64,000 nucleotides of DNA from PALSA-612 sp963742925. Lineage in GTDB: Bacteria > Actinomycetota > Thermoleophilia > Gaiellales > Gaiellaceae. The DNA lies in assembly GCA_963742925.1 (NCBI GenBank), contig CAVUNV010000006.1, forward strand, positions 186,001 to 250,000. The letters are read 5' to 3'. Of the stretch, positions 7,086-16,039 are shown piece by piece. Within the stretch, counting starts at the first letter, position 1. The number at the start of each line of letters is the position of its first letter. The notes below the pieces were generated by a model, which saw only the letters and a list, made by a program, of their open reading frames with translations, ran no database searches and was not told the DNA's origin. The position numbers and the translations under genes are program-made.

Positions 7086-8948
7086 GTGCGGGATGCCTGC
7101 CGCGCCCGTGGGACCGATCGGCCCCGTCGGCCCGGTTGGCCCCGTCGGCCCGGTCGGCTTCGCGGGCTTCTTCTTCGTCCCGATGTCGACCACGCGCTTC
7201 TCGCCGTCGTAGCGCGAGTACCAGACATTGTCGTAGAGGAGCTTGCCGTCGGCGGAATACACCTTCCGGTGGACGCTCGTCGAAAGCGGCGATGAGCCCG
7301 CCTCCACGATCACCTTCGTCCCCCTGGTCAGACTCGGGTTCTTCACCCACGTCGTCGGGGGACGCCCGGTCACGACGAGCGGCGCCGTGACGCTCTCGAC
7401 CCGGCGGTGAGGGCTCGTGCCGTACAGGTTCACGGTCAGCGAGTACGAGGAGACGAAGGTGCGCAGGAGCAGCCAGGCCTTCGTGTCGTTGACGAACTTG
7501 AGGTCGACGTCCGGGTAGTTGACCGTGGCGTCGCGGCCCTGCGGGTAGTGGCTGATGTAGAGCGCGTGATTCGTGCGCGCGGTGATGTTCAGCCCCGCGT
7601 CGTACGCCGCGTTGAAGACCGTCGTCGACACCTGGCAGACCCCGCCGCCGAGCCCGGTCGTGACCTCGCCGTTGATGATCACCGGCGCCTCGAGGAAGCC
7701 CTTGGAGGCGTTGCGGTCTCCTGTCGTGCCGTTGAACGAGAAGGTCGAGCCGGGAGGGATGAGGGTGTCGTCGATCAGATGGGCGACGAGCTGGACGTTG
7801 TGGATGCGGTTCGCGACACCTCCGAACTGGGTCGTGTAGCTCGAGACCAGCTCCTTGACGCCCATCGCCTGGAGATCCTTCGTGGTGCGCTTCGCCTGCT
7901 TCGTCTCGATGACGATGACCGCCGTCCTGTTCGTCGGCGAGAGCGCCCCACGGACGATGTTCTTGGCGGTGGCGGGCACGTTCAGGGTGCGTCCGCGGAG
8001 GTCGGGGACGATCCTGACGCTGCTGCCCGAGACGGCGAAGCTCGCGTCCTGCGGCGGCCGGTTGAGCGCCTTCTGGAGCCGGAGCATGAAGGCGTCTGCC
8101 TGCTTGCCGCCGAGCGTGATCGCCTGAGAGCCGCCGGCCGGGAGTCGCAACATCGACGCGAGCTGCCAGCGCGGTAGGCGGTATCGCGTCGAGCCGAGCT
8201 GGAGGTCGACGGGCGACGAGACGGCCGTCCGCACCCGGGAGACCTCGGCGACGAGCATCGAGGTGGTCACCTGCGGCGGCTGCGGCGACAGGGCCAGCAC
8301 GACCGGAGCGCGGCTGAGGCCGGCGAACCGCGCCAGGATCTCCTTCTGCGCCTCGGAGCGGTCGATGGAGATGCCGGCATGGCCCGGCACGACGACGGGA
8401 CGCAAGCCGTGGAGCTGGATCGCCGCGTCGCGCGGCTGGCGACCGACGCTCCGCACGATCCGGTCGAGAGCGAGGCCGAGAGCATGCCCGTCGGTCCCCG
8501 CCGCGGCCGCGACGTTCACCCCGAACAGGTCCTGGAAGAGACGGCGGAAACCGCGGATCGGGCCGAAGCCGTCGGACTTCGAGCGCGCCGACGCGACGGC
8601 GCCGGCCCAGTCGACGTGGATGCCGAGGTCGGCCTGACGGAGCATGAACGTGTGACCGGCCACATGAACCGGGACGGGCGTGGCCGCGACCGCCGCAGCC
8701 TTCCCCTCCAGCAGCCGCACCGCCTCTTTCGTCGTCAGGCCGCCGACGTCGACGCCGGCAATCGACTCACCCGACGGAAGCGTCCCGGGGGAGCCGGCGT
8801 AGACCTCGGCGACGATCAGAGAGCCGACCGCGGCCAGCACGACAACGGCTCCGAGGAGCCGCCTGATCGTACGGTTGCGCGCCTGGCGCTGCCGCCTCAT
8901 GCGCAACGCCGCAAGCTGCGCCTCCTTGTGGGCGACGTCGGCCTGCAC
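7083..8948 (-). CDS. VanW-family peptidoglycan-binding protein with G5-like domain and collagen-like tail
   Basis: Membrane-anchored cell-wall protein of 621 residues, GTG start. A short basic cytoplasmic segment precedes one membrane helix (about residues 29-48). Two repeated putative peptidoglycan-binding-type domains follow, then the VanW domain (around IPPGSTFSFN and LGGGVCQVSTTVFNAA, about residues 390-460) and a G5-like beta region. The last about 20 residues are Gly-Pro-Thr triplets resembling collagen. VanW proteins occur in glycopeptide-resistance loci and as common actinobacterial wall proteins. No van resistance genes are nearby, so a wall-structure role is more likely. The stop lies in the inverted-repeat element at 7083. 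Confidence 0.9.
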   Translation of the reverse strand: MQADVAHKEAQLAALRMRRQRQARNRTIRRLLGAVVVLAAVGSLIVAEVYAGSPGTLPSGESIAGVDVGGLTTKEAVRLLEGKAAAVAATPVPVHVAGHTFMLRQADLGIHVDWAGAVASARSKSDGFGPIRGFRRLFQDLFGVNVAAAAGTDGHALGLALDRIVRSVGRQPRDAAIQLHGLRPVVVPGHAGISIDRSEAQKEILARFAGLSRAPVVLALSPQPPQVTTSMLVAEVSRVRTAVSSPVDLQLGSTRYRLPRWQLASMLRLPAGGSQAITLGGKQADAFMLRLQKALNRPPQDASFAVSGSSVRIVPDLRGRTLNVPATAKNIVRGALSPTNRTAVIVIETKQAKRTTKDLQAMGVKELVSSYTTQFGGVANRIHNVQLVAHLIDDTLIPPGSTFSFNGTTGDRNASKGFLEAPVIINGEVTTGLGGGVCQVSTTVFNAAYDAGLNITARTNHALYISHYPQGRDATVNYPDVDLKFVNDTKAWLLLRTFVSSYSLTVNLYGTSPHRRVESVTAPLVVTGRPPTTWVKNPSLTRGTKVIVEAGSSPLSTSVHRKVYSADGKLLYDNVWYSRYDGEKRVVDIGTKKKPAKPTGPTGPTGPTGPIGPTGAAGIPH

Positions 8949-8999
8949 CGGCGGCCATTCTACCGAGCGGCCATTCGCCCTTTCGGGGATGATTTCCGC

Positions 9000-10055
9000 G
9001 TGCCGCCGGTCGAAGCATCACTCACGCTCGAGGAGGCCCGCGGTCTCTGGGAGCCCGTCGGCCCGTACCTGAACACGGCGAGCTACGGGCTTCCGCCGCG
9101 GCCCGCGTGGGAGGCGCTGCAGGTCGCGCTCGACGACTGGCGACGGGGGCGGACCAGCTGGGAGCACTGGAACGAGGCGACCGAGCGCGCCCGCGAGCTG
9201 TTCGGCCGGCTCGTCGGCGTACCGGCGGAGCGCGTCGCGACGGGATCGACCGTCTCCACGTTCGTCGGCGTGCTCGCAGCGTCCGTTCCCGACGGCGCCC
9301 GCGTGGTCGTCCCGGAGATCGACTTCGCGTCGCTCCTCTTTCCCTTCCTCGTCCACGAGCAGCGCTTCGACGTCGTCACGGTGCCTCTGGAGCGGCTCGC
9401 GGACGCAGTGGACGAGTTGACCGACGTGGTGGCCTTCAGCGCCGTGCAGTCCTCGAACGGGGCCGTCGCGGACATCGACGCCGTGCTTCGCGCGGCGGCG
9501 GCGAACGAGGCGCTGACGATCGTCGACGCGACCCAGGCCTGCGGCTGGCTGCCGCTCGACGCCTCGCGCGTCGACGCGCTCGTGTGCGCGAACTACAAAT
9601 GGCTGATGTCCCCGCGCGGCACGGCCTTTCTCGCCCTGTCCGAGCGGCTCCAGCAGCGAACGGAGCCGCTCCTGGCCGGCTGGTACGCGGGCGAGGACGT
9701 TCACGCCTCCTACTATGGGCGGCCGCTGCGAGTCGCCTCGACGGCGAGGAGGCTCGACACGTCGCCCGCCTGGTTCAACTGGGTCGCAGCAGCCCCGGCC
9801 CTGGAGACACTGCTCGCCGTCGGGATCGACACGGTTCGCGACCACGACGTGCGCCTGGCCAACCGCTTCCGGGCCGGGCTCGGCCTACCGGCGTCCGACT
9901 CGGCGATCGTCTCGGCCGACGTGAGCGGCGCGGCCGAGAAGCTGGCCGCGGCAGGCATCCTCACCTCGGTTCGCGCCGGTTCGCTCCGCGCGTCGTTCCA
10001 CCTCTACAACACGGAGGCAGACGTCGACGCGGCGCTGGGAGCGCTCCTCGGCTGA
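9000..10055 (+). CDS. PLP-dependent aminotransferase, class V fold
   Basis: Predicted pyridoxal-phosphate enzyme of the class V aminotransferase / cysteine desulfurase-like group. The PLP lysine is seen in CANYKWLMSPRGT and the upstream Asp in IVDATQACG. The N-terminus LNTASYGLPP is typical of the group. The 351-residue length fits from the GTG at 9000; the upstream open frame is antisense to the VanW gene. There is only 51 bp between the two divergent starts. The substrate is unknown and no pathway partners flank it. Confidence 0.85.
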   Translation: MPPVEASLTLEEARGLWEPVGPYLNTASYGLPPRPAWEALQVALDDWRRGRTSWEHWNEATERARELFGRLVGVPAERVATGSTVSTFVGVLAASVPDGARVVVPEIDFASLLFPFLVHEQRFDVVTVPLERLADAVDELTDVVAFSAVQSSNGAVADIDAVLRAAAANEALTIVDATQACGWLPLDASRVDALVCANYKWLMSPRGTAFLALSERLQQRTEPLLAGWYAGEDVHASYYGRPLRVASTARRLDTSPAWFNWVAAAPALETLLAVGIDTVRDHDVRLANRFRAGLGLPASDSAIVSADVSGAAEKLAAAGILTSVRAGSLRASFHLYNTEADVDAALGALLG

Positions 10056-10061
10056 CCCGCA

Positions 10062-10083
10062 GTGCCAGGCACGTGCCTGGCAC
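10062..10083. repeat. two tandem 11-bp units forming a perfect 22-bp palindrome
   Basis: GTGCCAGGCAC followed directly by GTGCCTGGCAC, which is its reverse complement. It lies seven bases after the aminotransferase stop, between convergent genes, and could fold as a transcript hairpin or be a protein-binding site. Confidence 0.85.
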
Positions 10084-10138
10084 CGGCATCGGCAGACGGG
10101 GCCGGGCAAGGAGCGCCGCTCGGGTCGGATCTCCCGCT

Positions 10139-11323
10139 TCAACCGGGGAGTCTGATCTCCACCTCCGTCCCTCGTCCGACCGCCGACCGGATGTCGAAGT
10201 CGCCGCCGGCGCTCTCGACCCTCTCCCGCTGCGACTGCAAGCCGATGTGACCCTCGGCGATCCGCTGGGGCAACACGTCGAGGTCGAAACCGCGGCCGTC
10301 GTCGCGCACGGCCAGCGCGACGGAGCCGTCGAGAACGCCGAGCTCGACCGACACGTTGGCCGCCTGGGCGTGCGCCGCCGCGTTCGCGAGCAGCTCGCGC
10401 GCCGCGCCGAACAGCAGCACCTCCTGGGGGTGCCGGCGCGGATAGGAGAGGTCGAAGAGAACACGGAAGCCGCCGCGGCGGGCCGCGCGCTGCCCGGCCG
10501 CCCTGAGCGCCGCCTCCAGGCCGGATTGCTCGAGGACGTACGGGTGGAGCTCGACGACTGCCTCGCGGAGCTCGGCGATCGTCGCCTCGACCGCAGCATC
10601 GGCACGGCTGAGCGCCTCGCTTCCACCTGCGTCCGCTACCTCCTCGAGATCGTGCCTCGCCGACAGCAGGTTCTGAATCGCATGGTCGTGCAGGCCCTCG
10701 GCGAGGGCGCGCCGCTCGCGCTCGCCGGCGCTCAGCGCCTCCGCGATCAACCCGCGGCGACGCTCGGCGAGCTCCGCGACGCGACGGGTGCGCTGCTCGA
10801 GCACGGCCGACAGCAGCACCGCCGCCAGGCCGATCCAGATCAGATAGCCCACCTGGACGGCGATGAACCGCGTCGCCTGCGGTCTCGTGTGCGCCGGGTG
10901 GGCGACGGCCTGCAGGAGGTACGCGACGACCACCACCGAGCTGGACACGGCGGTCAGCTCGGGACGGAAGCGGAACGCAACGGCGATCGGCACCAGGAAG
11001 TACGTGAGGCGCGCCTCCGAGTAGGCGCCGCCCGAGAGCACGACGAGCATGGTGATCGCCGCGACGTCTGCAGCCGTCCCGGCGAGCGCGAAGCTCGGGC
11101 TCACCGGCCGCCGGTAGACCCAGACGAGCATGGCGACTGCGTAGACCGAGACCACCGCGACACCGATCAAGAAGTCGGTCCGCTCCTCCTCCGGGGGCGG
11201 GAGCGTCTCCGCGGCGACGATCAGCGGGATCGCGAGCAGACGGAGCCAGGCAACGCGCCGCTCGACCTCCGCCAGCGCGGCCGGGGTGGTCTCCGAGTAT
11301 CGGCTCCTCCAGCCGAGCAGCAA
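10139..11323 (-). CDS. sensor histidine kinase, NarL-type (HisKA_3) two-component system
   Basis: Membrane sensor kinase of 394 residues. The N-terminal half has about five hydrophobic helices (residues about 25-175) and no large extracellular domain, so it may sense membrane or intracellular signals. The phospho-acceptor helix reads ALAEGLHDHAIQNLLSARHD, with His as the phosphorylation site. The ATPase domain shows the N-box ELLANAAAHA and the G-box DDGRGF. It follows the response regulator gene by six bases, so they form one operon (regulator first). The signal is unknown. Confidence 0.92.
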   Translation of the reverse strand: MLLGWRSRYSETTPAALAEVERRVAWLRLLAIPLIVAAETLPPPEEERTDFLIGVAVVSVYAVAMLVWVYRRPVSPSFALAGTAADVAAITMLVVLSGGAYSEARLTYFLVPIAVAFRFRPELTAVSSSVVVVAYLLQAVAHPAHTRPQATRFIAVQVGYLIWIGLAAVLLSAVLEQRTRRVAELAERRRGLIAEALSAGERERRALAEGLHDHAIQNLLSARHDLEEVADAGGSEALSRADAAVEATIAELREAVVELHPYVLEQSGLEAALRAAGQRAARRGGFRVLFDLSYPRRHPQEVLLFGAARELLANAAAHAQAANVSVELGVLDGSVALAVRDDGRGFDLDVLPQRIAEGHIGLQSQRERVESAGGDFDIRSAVGRGTEVEIRLPG

Positions 11324-11329
11324 GGCGGC

Positions 11330-11986
11330 CTATTCGATCAGACGGCGGCGCATCGCCTCGGCGACGGCGGCGGCGCGGTCGGAGACGCCCAGCTTCTCGT
11401 AGAGATGCTGGACGTGCGTCTTCACCGTCGTCACGCCGAGGTACAGCTCCTTCGCGATCTCCGGCAGGCTCTTGCCGGCGGCGATCATGCTCAGGATCTC
11501 GTGCTCCCGCTCGGTCAGAACCGGCGCGTCGCCGACCCGGCGGACGCGGATCTCGGAGACGAGCCCCGCGGTCAGCTCCGGCGGGAGCACGGTCTCACCG
11601 CGCGCGCAGGCCAGCACCGCATCGACGATCTCGTCGCGCTTTGCCTCCTTCGGCAGGTAGCCGGACGCTCCGGTCTGAAGAGCCTCGTAGACGAGCCCGC
11701 TGTCGGTGAAGGCCGAGAGCAGGAGCACGCGCGTGGCCAGCCCGTCGCGAGTGACCGCGTGCACGACGGAGACACCGTCGAGGTCCGGCAGCTTGTAGTC
11801 GATCAGCGCGACGTCGGGAGCGTGCTCGCGGATCTGGTCGAGCGCTCCACGCCCGTCCTCGGACTGGGCCACGACTTCGACACGACCGCTGGCCGTCAGC
11901 GCGCGGACGACTCCCTCGCGGTAGAGCGGGTGATCGTCGGCGACCACGACCCGCACCTTCTTCTTCGTGTCGGCCACTGCATCCAT
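11330..11986 (-). CDS. LuxR/NarL-family response regulator
   Basis: DNA-binding partner of the adjacent kinase, 218 residues. The receiver domain has the acidic pocket ADDHP, the phospho-acceptor Asp in LIDYKLPDLDG and the conserved Lys in GYLPKEAKRDE. The C-terminal LuxR-type helix-turn-helix reads LTEREHEILSMIAAGKSLPEIA and ends VKTHVQHLYEKLGVSDR. The ATG at 11986 has GAGAGG five bases upstream, so I prefer it over the open frame extending to 12109. Targets are unknown; the divergent esterase is a candidate. Confidence 0.94.
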   Translation of the reverse strand: MDAVADTKKKVRVVVADDHPLYREGVVRALTASGRVEVVAQSEDGRGALDQIREHAPDVALIDYKLPDLDGVSVVHAVTRDGLATRVLLLSAFTDSGLVYEALQTGASGYLPKEAKRDEIVDAVLACARGETVLPPELTAGLVSEIRVRRVGDAPVLTEREHEILSMIAAGKSLPEIAKELYLGVTTVKTHVQHLYEKLGVSDRAAAVAEAMRRRLIE

Positions 11987-12127
11987 CGTACGCCTCTCGG
12001 TTCCCAACCAGCATCCGCGTGCCCGCGGCGCTCCGTCATCCCGCCGACGACGGATCCGGCTGTCTGGCCCGCCTGCGCATCGGAGGATGCCCGCCTCATC
12101 CCCTCTCATCCGTTCGGCCGCACAGGT

Positions 12128-12149
12128 GTGCCCGGCAGGTGCCAGGCAC
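12128..12149. repeat. two tandem 11-bp units between divergent genes
   Basis: GTGCCCGGCAG followed directly by GTGCCAGGCAC, in the interval between the response regulator and the esterase, 22 bp before the esterase GTG. Confidence 0.75.
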
Positions 12150-12171
12150 GCGCGGTCCGCAATACTGACCC

Positions 12172-13036
12172 GTGCGCGCGCGTATCGCCGCAGTCCTGCT
12201 CGTAGTCGCGGCCGGCACGGCCACGGGTGCCGTCGCGTCGAGCTCGGGCTCAGGCTCGGCCTGCGGGGCTCGATCGAGGAGAAGTCCTTCCATTCGAATG
12301 CGCTGCGCGGGCAGCTCCGCTTCGCCGTCTACCTCCCGCCCGGGTACGAGGCCGGCGGCCGCTACCCCGTCATCTACTACCTCCACGGCCTCCCGGCCAC
12401 GAGCGACGCCTTCCGCACCTTCGGATTCGTCCCCGCCACGCTGGAGCAGCGCCGCCTCAGCGCGCTCGTGGTCGCCCCGCAGGGGGCCCGGGACGGTGAC
12501 TCCGACCCCGAGTACCTGGACTGGGGCCCCGGACGCAACTGGGAGACCGCGATCGCCCAGGAGCTTCCGGCCTACGTCGACGCGCACTACAGGACGATTC
12601 GCGGCCGGACCGGCCGAGCCCTGATCGGGCTCTCCGCCGGCGGGTACGGCGCCTTCCTGCTCACGCTCCACCATCTCGAGTCCTTTGCCGTCGTCGAGTC
12701 CTGGAGCGGCTACTTCCATCCGACCGATCCGTCCGGCACGAAGACTCTCCATCTGAGCTCGCCGCAGGCCGACGCCCGGGCGAGCGCTCACACGCTCGTC
12801 GCGAACCTGCGGCAGGCCGTTCGCCGCTATCCGACCCTGCTCGCGTTCTACGTCGGCAAGGGCGACACACGTTTCCGGGCCGAGAATGTCAGGCTCAACC
12901 GGGAGCTCACGACGGCCCGCGTCCCGCACGTGTTCCGTCTCTACGCCGGCGGCCACTCGCTCGACCTCTGGGAGCGCGAGGCGGGAGATGGCTGGCGCTC
13001 GCGCTGGGCCGTCTCGAGCGGGGGACGAAGGGCTAG
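12172..13036 (+). CDS. secreted alpha/beta-hydrolase esterase (esterase D-like), with two apparent frameshifts
   Basis: Predicted exported carboxylesterase. A GTG at 12172 opens a signal peptide (IAAVLLVVAAGTATGAVA). The body continues in another frame with GSIEEKSFHSNALRGQLRFA, the oxyanion segment YYLHGLP, the nucleophile GLSAGGYGA and the catalytic His in GGHSLDLW. The frame changes once between about 12235 and 12265. It changes again near 12988, where a one-base shift restores WLALALGRLERGTKG and a TAG at 13036. There are no internal stops, so either the gene is recently broken or the sequence lacks a base at each site. ACAD starts 39 bp later. Confidence 0.75.
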
Positions 13037-13075
13037 GATCAGACAGACCCTGTCGCATACCCGGAGGACTATCTC

Positions 13076-14266
13076 GTGGCCGCGAAGAGCGCCGCGCCCC
13101 CCACGCTCGATCCACTCGACTTCCTGGCGGTCGACGCACTCCTCGACGACGAGGAGAAGGCGATTCGCGACACGGTGCGGGCGTTCGTGCGCGAGCGGAT
13201 CGTGCCGGAGGTCGGCGACTGGTTCGAGCAGGGCGTCCTCCCGCGGGAGGTGCTCACCGATCTTGCCGCCCTCGGCCTGTTCGGCATGCACCTGGACGGC
13301 TACGGGCTGCCGGGGGCGAGCGCCGTGGCGTACGGCCTGGCGTGCATGGAGCTCGAGGCCGGAGACTCCGGCACGCGAAGCGCGGTCTCGGTCCAGGGAT
13401 CGCTGGCGATGTTCGCGATCTGGCGGTGGGGCTCGGAGGAACAGAAGGAGCGGTGGCTGCCGCGGATGCACTCCGGCGAGCTGATCGGCTGCTTCGGATT
13501 GACCGAGTCGGACGCAGGCTCGGATCCCGGCTCGATGCGGACGCATGCCCGCCGTGACGGGAGCGACTGGGTGCTGAACGGCTCGAAGATGTGGATCACG
13601 AACGGGACGATCGCCGACCTGGCCGTGGTCTGGGCCCGGACGGACGAGGGGGAGATCCGCGGCTTCGTGGTCGAGAAGGGAATGCCCGGCTTCAGCGCGC
13701 CCGAGATCCACAAGAAGCTGTCGCTGCGCGCCTCGGTGACCTCCGAGCTCGTGCTCGACGACGTCCGCGTGCCCGACGAGAACATGCTGCCCGAGGCGAA
13801 CTCGCTGCGCGGGCCTCTCTCCTGCCTGGACGAGGCGCGCTACGGCATCGTCTGGGGTGCCGTCGGAGCCGGACGGGCGTGCTTCGAGGCCGCGCTCGAC
13901 TACGCGAAGGAGCGGATCGTCTTCGGCAAGCCGATCTCCGCCTACCAGCTCACGCAGGAGAAGCTGGCCGAGATGGCGCTCGAGATCAACCGCGGCACGC
14001 TCGTCGCCCTGCACATCGGCCGCATGAAGGACGCGGGGACGCTCCGGCCCGAGCACGTCAGCCTGGGCAAGATGGGCAACGTGCGGGGGGCGCTCGAGGT
14101 CTGCCGCTCGGCGCGCACCATCCTCGGCGGCAACGGGATCACGCTCGAATACCCCGTGATCCGGCACATGAACAACCTCGAGTCCGTGCTGACGTACGAG
14201 GGGACGCACGAGGTGCACACGCTCGTCGTCGGCGGGGCGATCACCGGCACCCCGGCCTTCCGCTAG
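13076..14266 (+). CDS. acyl-CoA dehydrogenase, glutaryl-CoA dehydrogenase-like
   Basis: Cytosolic flavoenzyme that introduces a trans-2,3 double bond into acyl-CoA. The 396-residue protein has GCFGLTESDAGSDPGSM and WVLNGSKMWITNGTIADL for FAD/substrate binding. RIVFGKPISAYQLTQEKLAEM and ILGGNGITLEYPVIRHM follow. The catalytic Glu in TYEGTHEVH is in the position used by glutaryl-CoA dehydrogenases. GTG start at 13076. No dedicated lysine/tryptophan degradation genes are adjacent, so the exact substrate is open; isovaleryl- or short-chain acyl-CoA are alternatives. Confidence 0.9.
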   Translation: MAAKSAAPPTLDPLDFLAVDALLDDEEKAIRDTVRAFVRERIVPEVGDWFEQGVLPREVLTDLAALGLFGMHLDGYGLPGASAVAYGLACMELEAGDSGTRSAVSVQGSLAMFAIWRWGSEEQKERWLPRMHSGELIGCFGLTESDAGSDPGSMRTHARRDGSDWVLNGSKMWITNGTIADLAVVWARTDEGEIRGFVVEKGMPGFSAPEIHKKLSLRASVTSELVLDDVRVPDENMLPEANSLRGPLSCLDEARYGIVWGAVGAGRACFEAALDYAKERIVFGKPISAYQLTQEKLAEMALEINRGTLVALHIGRMKDAGTLRPEHVSLGKMGNVRGALEVCRSARTILGGNGITLEYPVIRHMNNLESVLTYEGTHEVHTLVVGGAITGTPAFR

Positions 14267-14283
14267 GGCTGCGTAGCTCCGAA

Positions 14284-14970
14284 CTACCCGACGAGCCCGA
14301 GCGCCGCCGGCAGCTCGGCGAGCGACTCGATGCGATCCGCAGCGTCGGGAAAGCGTCTCGCCCGGTCGACCAGCACCGCCCGCATCCCGACGGCGCGCGC
14401 ACCCGCGACGTCGTCCTCCGGCGAGTCGCCGACCATCACGGCGCGCTCCGCCGGACAATCGACCAGCTCCAGGGCCGCCCGGAAGATCAGCGGGCTCGGC
14501 TTCACCTTCCCGTACGAGCCCGACGCGATCCAGCCGTCGACCTCGAGCGCGAAGTGGCGCACGAACTCGCCGAGGTCGCGACTCGTGTTCGACACGAGAC
14601 CGAGCTTCAGGCCGCTCCGGCGCAGCTCGCGAAGCACCGGAACCGCGTCGTCGTAGAGCTCGAAGTGCGCCGCCTGCTCCCAGCGCCGCACGATCTGCAT
14701 CGCGATCTCGCCCACCGCCGCGTTCCCGCCCCCGCCCATGCCGCGGACGATGTCCTCCGTGAACCTCACCCAGACCTCCTCTTCGTGATCGAGGTCCGGA
14801 TGACGCCGCAGATCGTCGATCGCCGCCAACCGTGCCGCCTCGTAGCGCGCGGGATCGAGCTCGAGCCCGAACTCGCGGCCGAGCGCGACGTAGCCGTCCG
14901 GCCCGAGCTCCGGCCCCGGACGGCAGAGCGTGAAATCGACGTCGAAGAGAACCGCGCGGAGGGGATTCAC
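14284..14970 (-). CDS. HAD-superfamily hydrolase, phosphatase-like
   Basis: Predicted haloacid dehalogenase-type phosphatase of 228 residues. The motifs are in order: motif I FDVDFTL with the nucleophilic Asp, motif II LVSNTSR, the Lys of motif III in GKVKPSPLIF and motif IV MVGDSPEDDVAGA. An alpha-helical cap lies between motifs I and II. The GTG start at 14970 overlaps the stop of the amidase gene (GTGA), so the two are translationally coupled. The substrate is unknown; coupling to an amidase suggests metabolite repair but does not prove it. Confidence 0.88.
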   Translation of the reverse strand: MNPLRAVLFDVDFTLCRPGPELGPDGYVALGREFGLELDPARYEAARLAAIDDLRRHPDLDHEEEVWVRFTEDIVRGMGGGGNAAVGEIAMQIVRRWEQAAHFELYDDAVPVLRELRRSGLKLGLVSNTSRDLGEFVRHFALEVDGWIASGSYGKVKPSPLIFRAALELVDCPAERAVMVGDSPEDDVAGARAVGMRAVLVDRARRFPDAADRIESLAELPAALGLVG

Positions 14971-15800
14971 ACCGTCGACGGCCACCGGTAGGCGGCGGGC
15001 CGGCGGCTGGCAAGCGATGGGAACCGCGCCCGAATCGCCTCGAGCCGTGCCCGATCGAGCTCGGCGGCGATCACCGTCTCCTCGTCCGGCGCCTGCGCGA
15101 CCACGATGCCCCACGGGTCGACGATCGATGCCCGCCCGAAGCTTTGCCGGCCGGGCAGCGTCTCGCCGATCTGCGCGGCCGCGGCGACGAAGCACTGGTT
15201 CTCGACCGCACGCGCCCGCAGCAGGAGCTCCCAGTGGTCCCTGCCCGTGTAGAGCGTGAAGTGCGCCGGCACCGTGAACAGGAGCGCTCCCTCGAGCGCC
15301 AGGATCCGGTAGAGCTCCGGGAAGCGGATGTCGTAACACACCGTCAGGCCGACCGGCCAGCCCTCGATCTCCGTCACGACCGGCTCGTCGCCCGGCTCCT
15401 CCGCGTCCGACTCGCGGTAGACGAAGCCGCCCGCCTCGACGTCGAACAGGTGGATCTTCCGATAGACCGCTGCGACCTCGCCCTCGGGATCGCAGACGAC
15501 GCATGTGTTCGAGAGCTTGTCGCGACCCTCGCGGCGCTCCGAGATCGAGCCGCCGACGAGCGTGATCCCGTGCCCCCGCGCCCAGCCGCGCATCGCCGCG
15601 ACCGTGTCGCCGTCGAGCGGCTCCGCGGCGGCGAGGAGCTGCTCGTGGTCGCCGATCGCATCCCACTTCTCCGGCAAGACGACGAGATCGGCGCCCGTCG
15701 CAGCCGCACGGGCGACGAGCCGCTCCGCCTTCTCGAGGTTCACGGCCCTGTCGGCGCGACTCGTCATCTGGACGCACGCCACGCGGATCGTCTCGGCCAC
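14967..15800 (-). CDS. carbon-nitrogen hydrolase (nitrilase superfamily amidase)
   Basis: Predicted cytosolic amidase of 277 residues. The Glu-Lys-Cys triad is clear: Glu in VLPEKWDAIG, Lys in VYRKIHLFD and Cys in LTVCYDIRFPELYR. The pattern is closest to Nit1/omega-amidase-like proteins, which repair deaminated glutathione or hydrolyse alpha-keto acid amides. The GTG at 15800 begins VAETIRVACVQM. A longer open frame upstream is antisense to tRNA-Pro and is rejected. Coupled to the following HAD gene by a four-base overlap. Confidence 0.88.
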   Translation of the reverse strand: MAETIRVACVQMTSRADRAVNLEKAERLVARAAATGADLVVLPEKWDAIGDHEQLLAAAEPLDGDTVAAMRGWARGHGITLVGGSISERREGRDKLSNTCVVCDPEGEVAAVYRKIHLFDVEAGGFVYRESDAEEPGDEPVVTEIEGWPVGLTVCYDIRFPELYRILALEGALLFTVPAHFTLYTGRDHWELLLRARAVENQCFVAAAAQIGETLPGRQSFGRASIVDPWGIVVAQAPDEETVIAAELDRARLEAIRARFPSLASRRPAAYRWPSTV

Positions 15801-15824
15801 ACTCGAACGATAGCTTCGCCGCGC

Positions 15825-15830
15825 TAATCT
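15825..15830 (+). promoter_or_regulatory. probable -10 element of the tRNA-Pro promoter (TAATCT)
   Basis: TAATCT ends nine bases before the mature 5' end of the tRNA. A good -35 hexamer is not seen at the expected distance, so support is moderate. Confidence 0.5.
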
Positions 15831-15839
15831 GTTCGCGTC

Positions 15840-15913
15840 CGGGGTGTGGCGCAGCCTGGTAGCGCGCTCCGTTCGGGTCGGAGAGGTCCCCAGTTCGAAT
15901 CTGGGCACCCCGA
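15840..15913 (+). tRNA. tRNA-Pro (anticodon CGG)
   Basis: A 74-base cloverleaf. The acceptor stem CGGGGTG pairs with CACCCCG, with A as discriminator. The D stem is GCGC/GCGC and the anticodon stem CTCCG/CGGAG holds loop TTCGGGT (anticodon CGG). The T stem CCCAG/CTGGG has loop TTCGAAT. No CCA is encoded. It is divergent from the amidase gene. Confidence 0.97.
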
Positions 15914-15916
15914 CTG

Positions 15917-15950
15917 AGGCGCCCGGGAGTCCGACGGCTTCCGGGCGCTT
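15917..15950 (+). terminator. hairpin after tRNA-Pro, terminator-like
   Basis: GCGCCCGG (15919-15926) pairs with CCGGGCGC (15941-15948), extended outward by a wobble and an A-T pair, with a 14-base loop. Only a short T-poor tail follows, so it is a weak intrinsic terminator or a processing hairpin. Confidence 0.55.
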
Positions 15951-16039
15951 CGTCTGCGTCGAAGTCGTGACGATTTCGGCACAGACGCGTCACGATTCCC
16001 GGGCTACCGTCGTCCATGCAGACGACAAGGAGGACGACG

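Noticed and set aside
7083..8948. A vancomycin-resistance locus, because of the VanW domain.
   Set aside because: No vanH, vanA, vanX, vanR or vanS genes are nearby, and VanW/G5 proteins are common wall proteins in glycopeptide-sensitive actinobacteria.
12172..13036. Calling the esterase a true pseudogene.
   Set aside because: All catalytic motifs are intact, there are no internal stops, and similar one-base shifts appear in several unrelated genes of the window, which points to sequence error. A real pseudogene remains possible.
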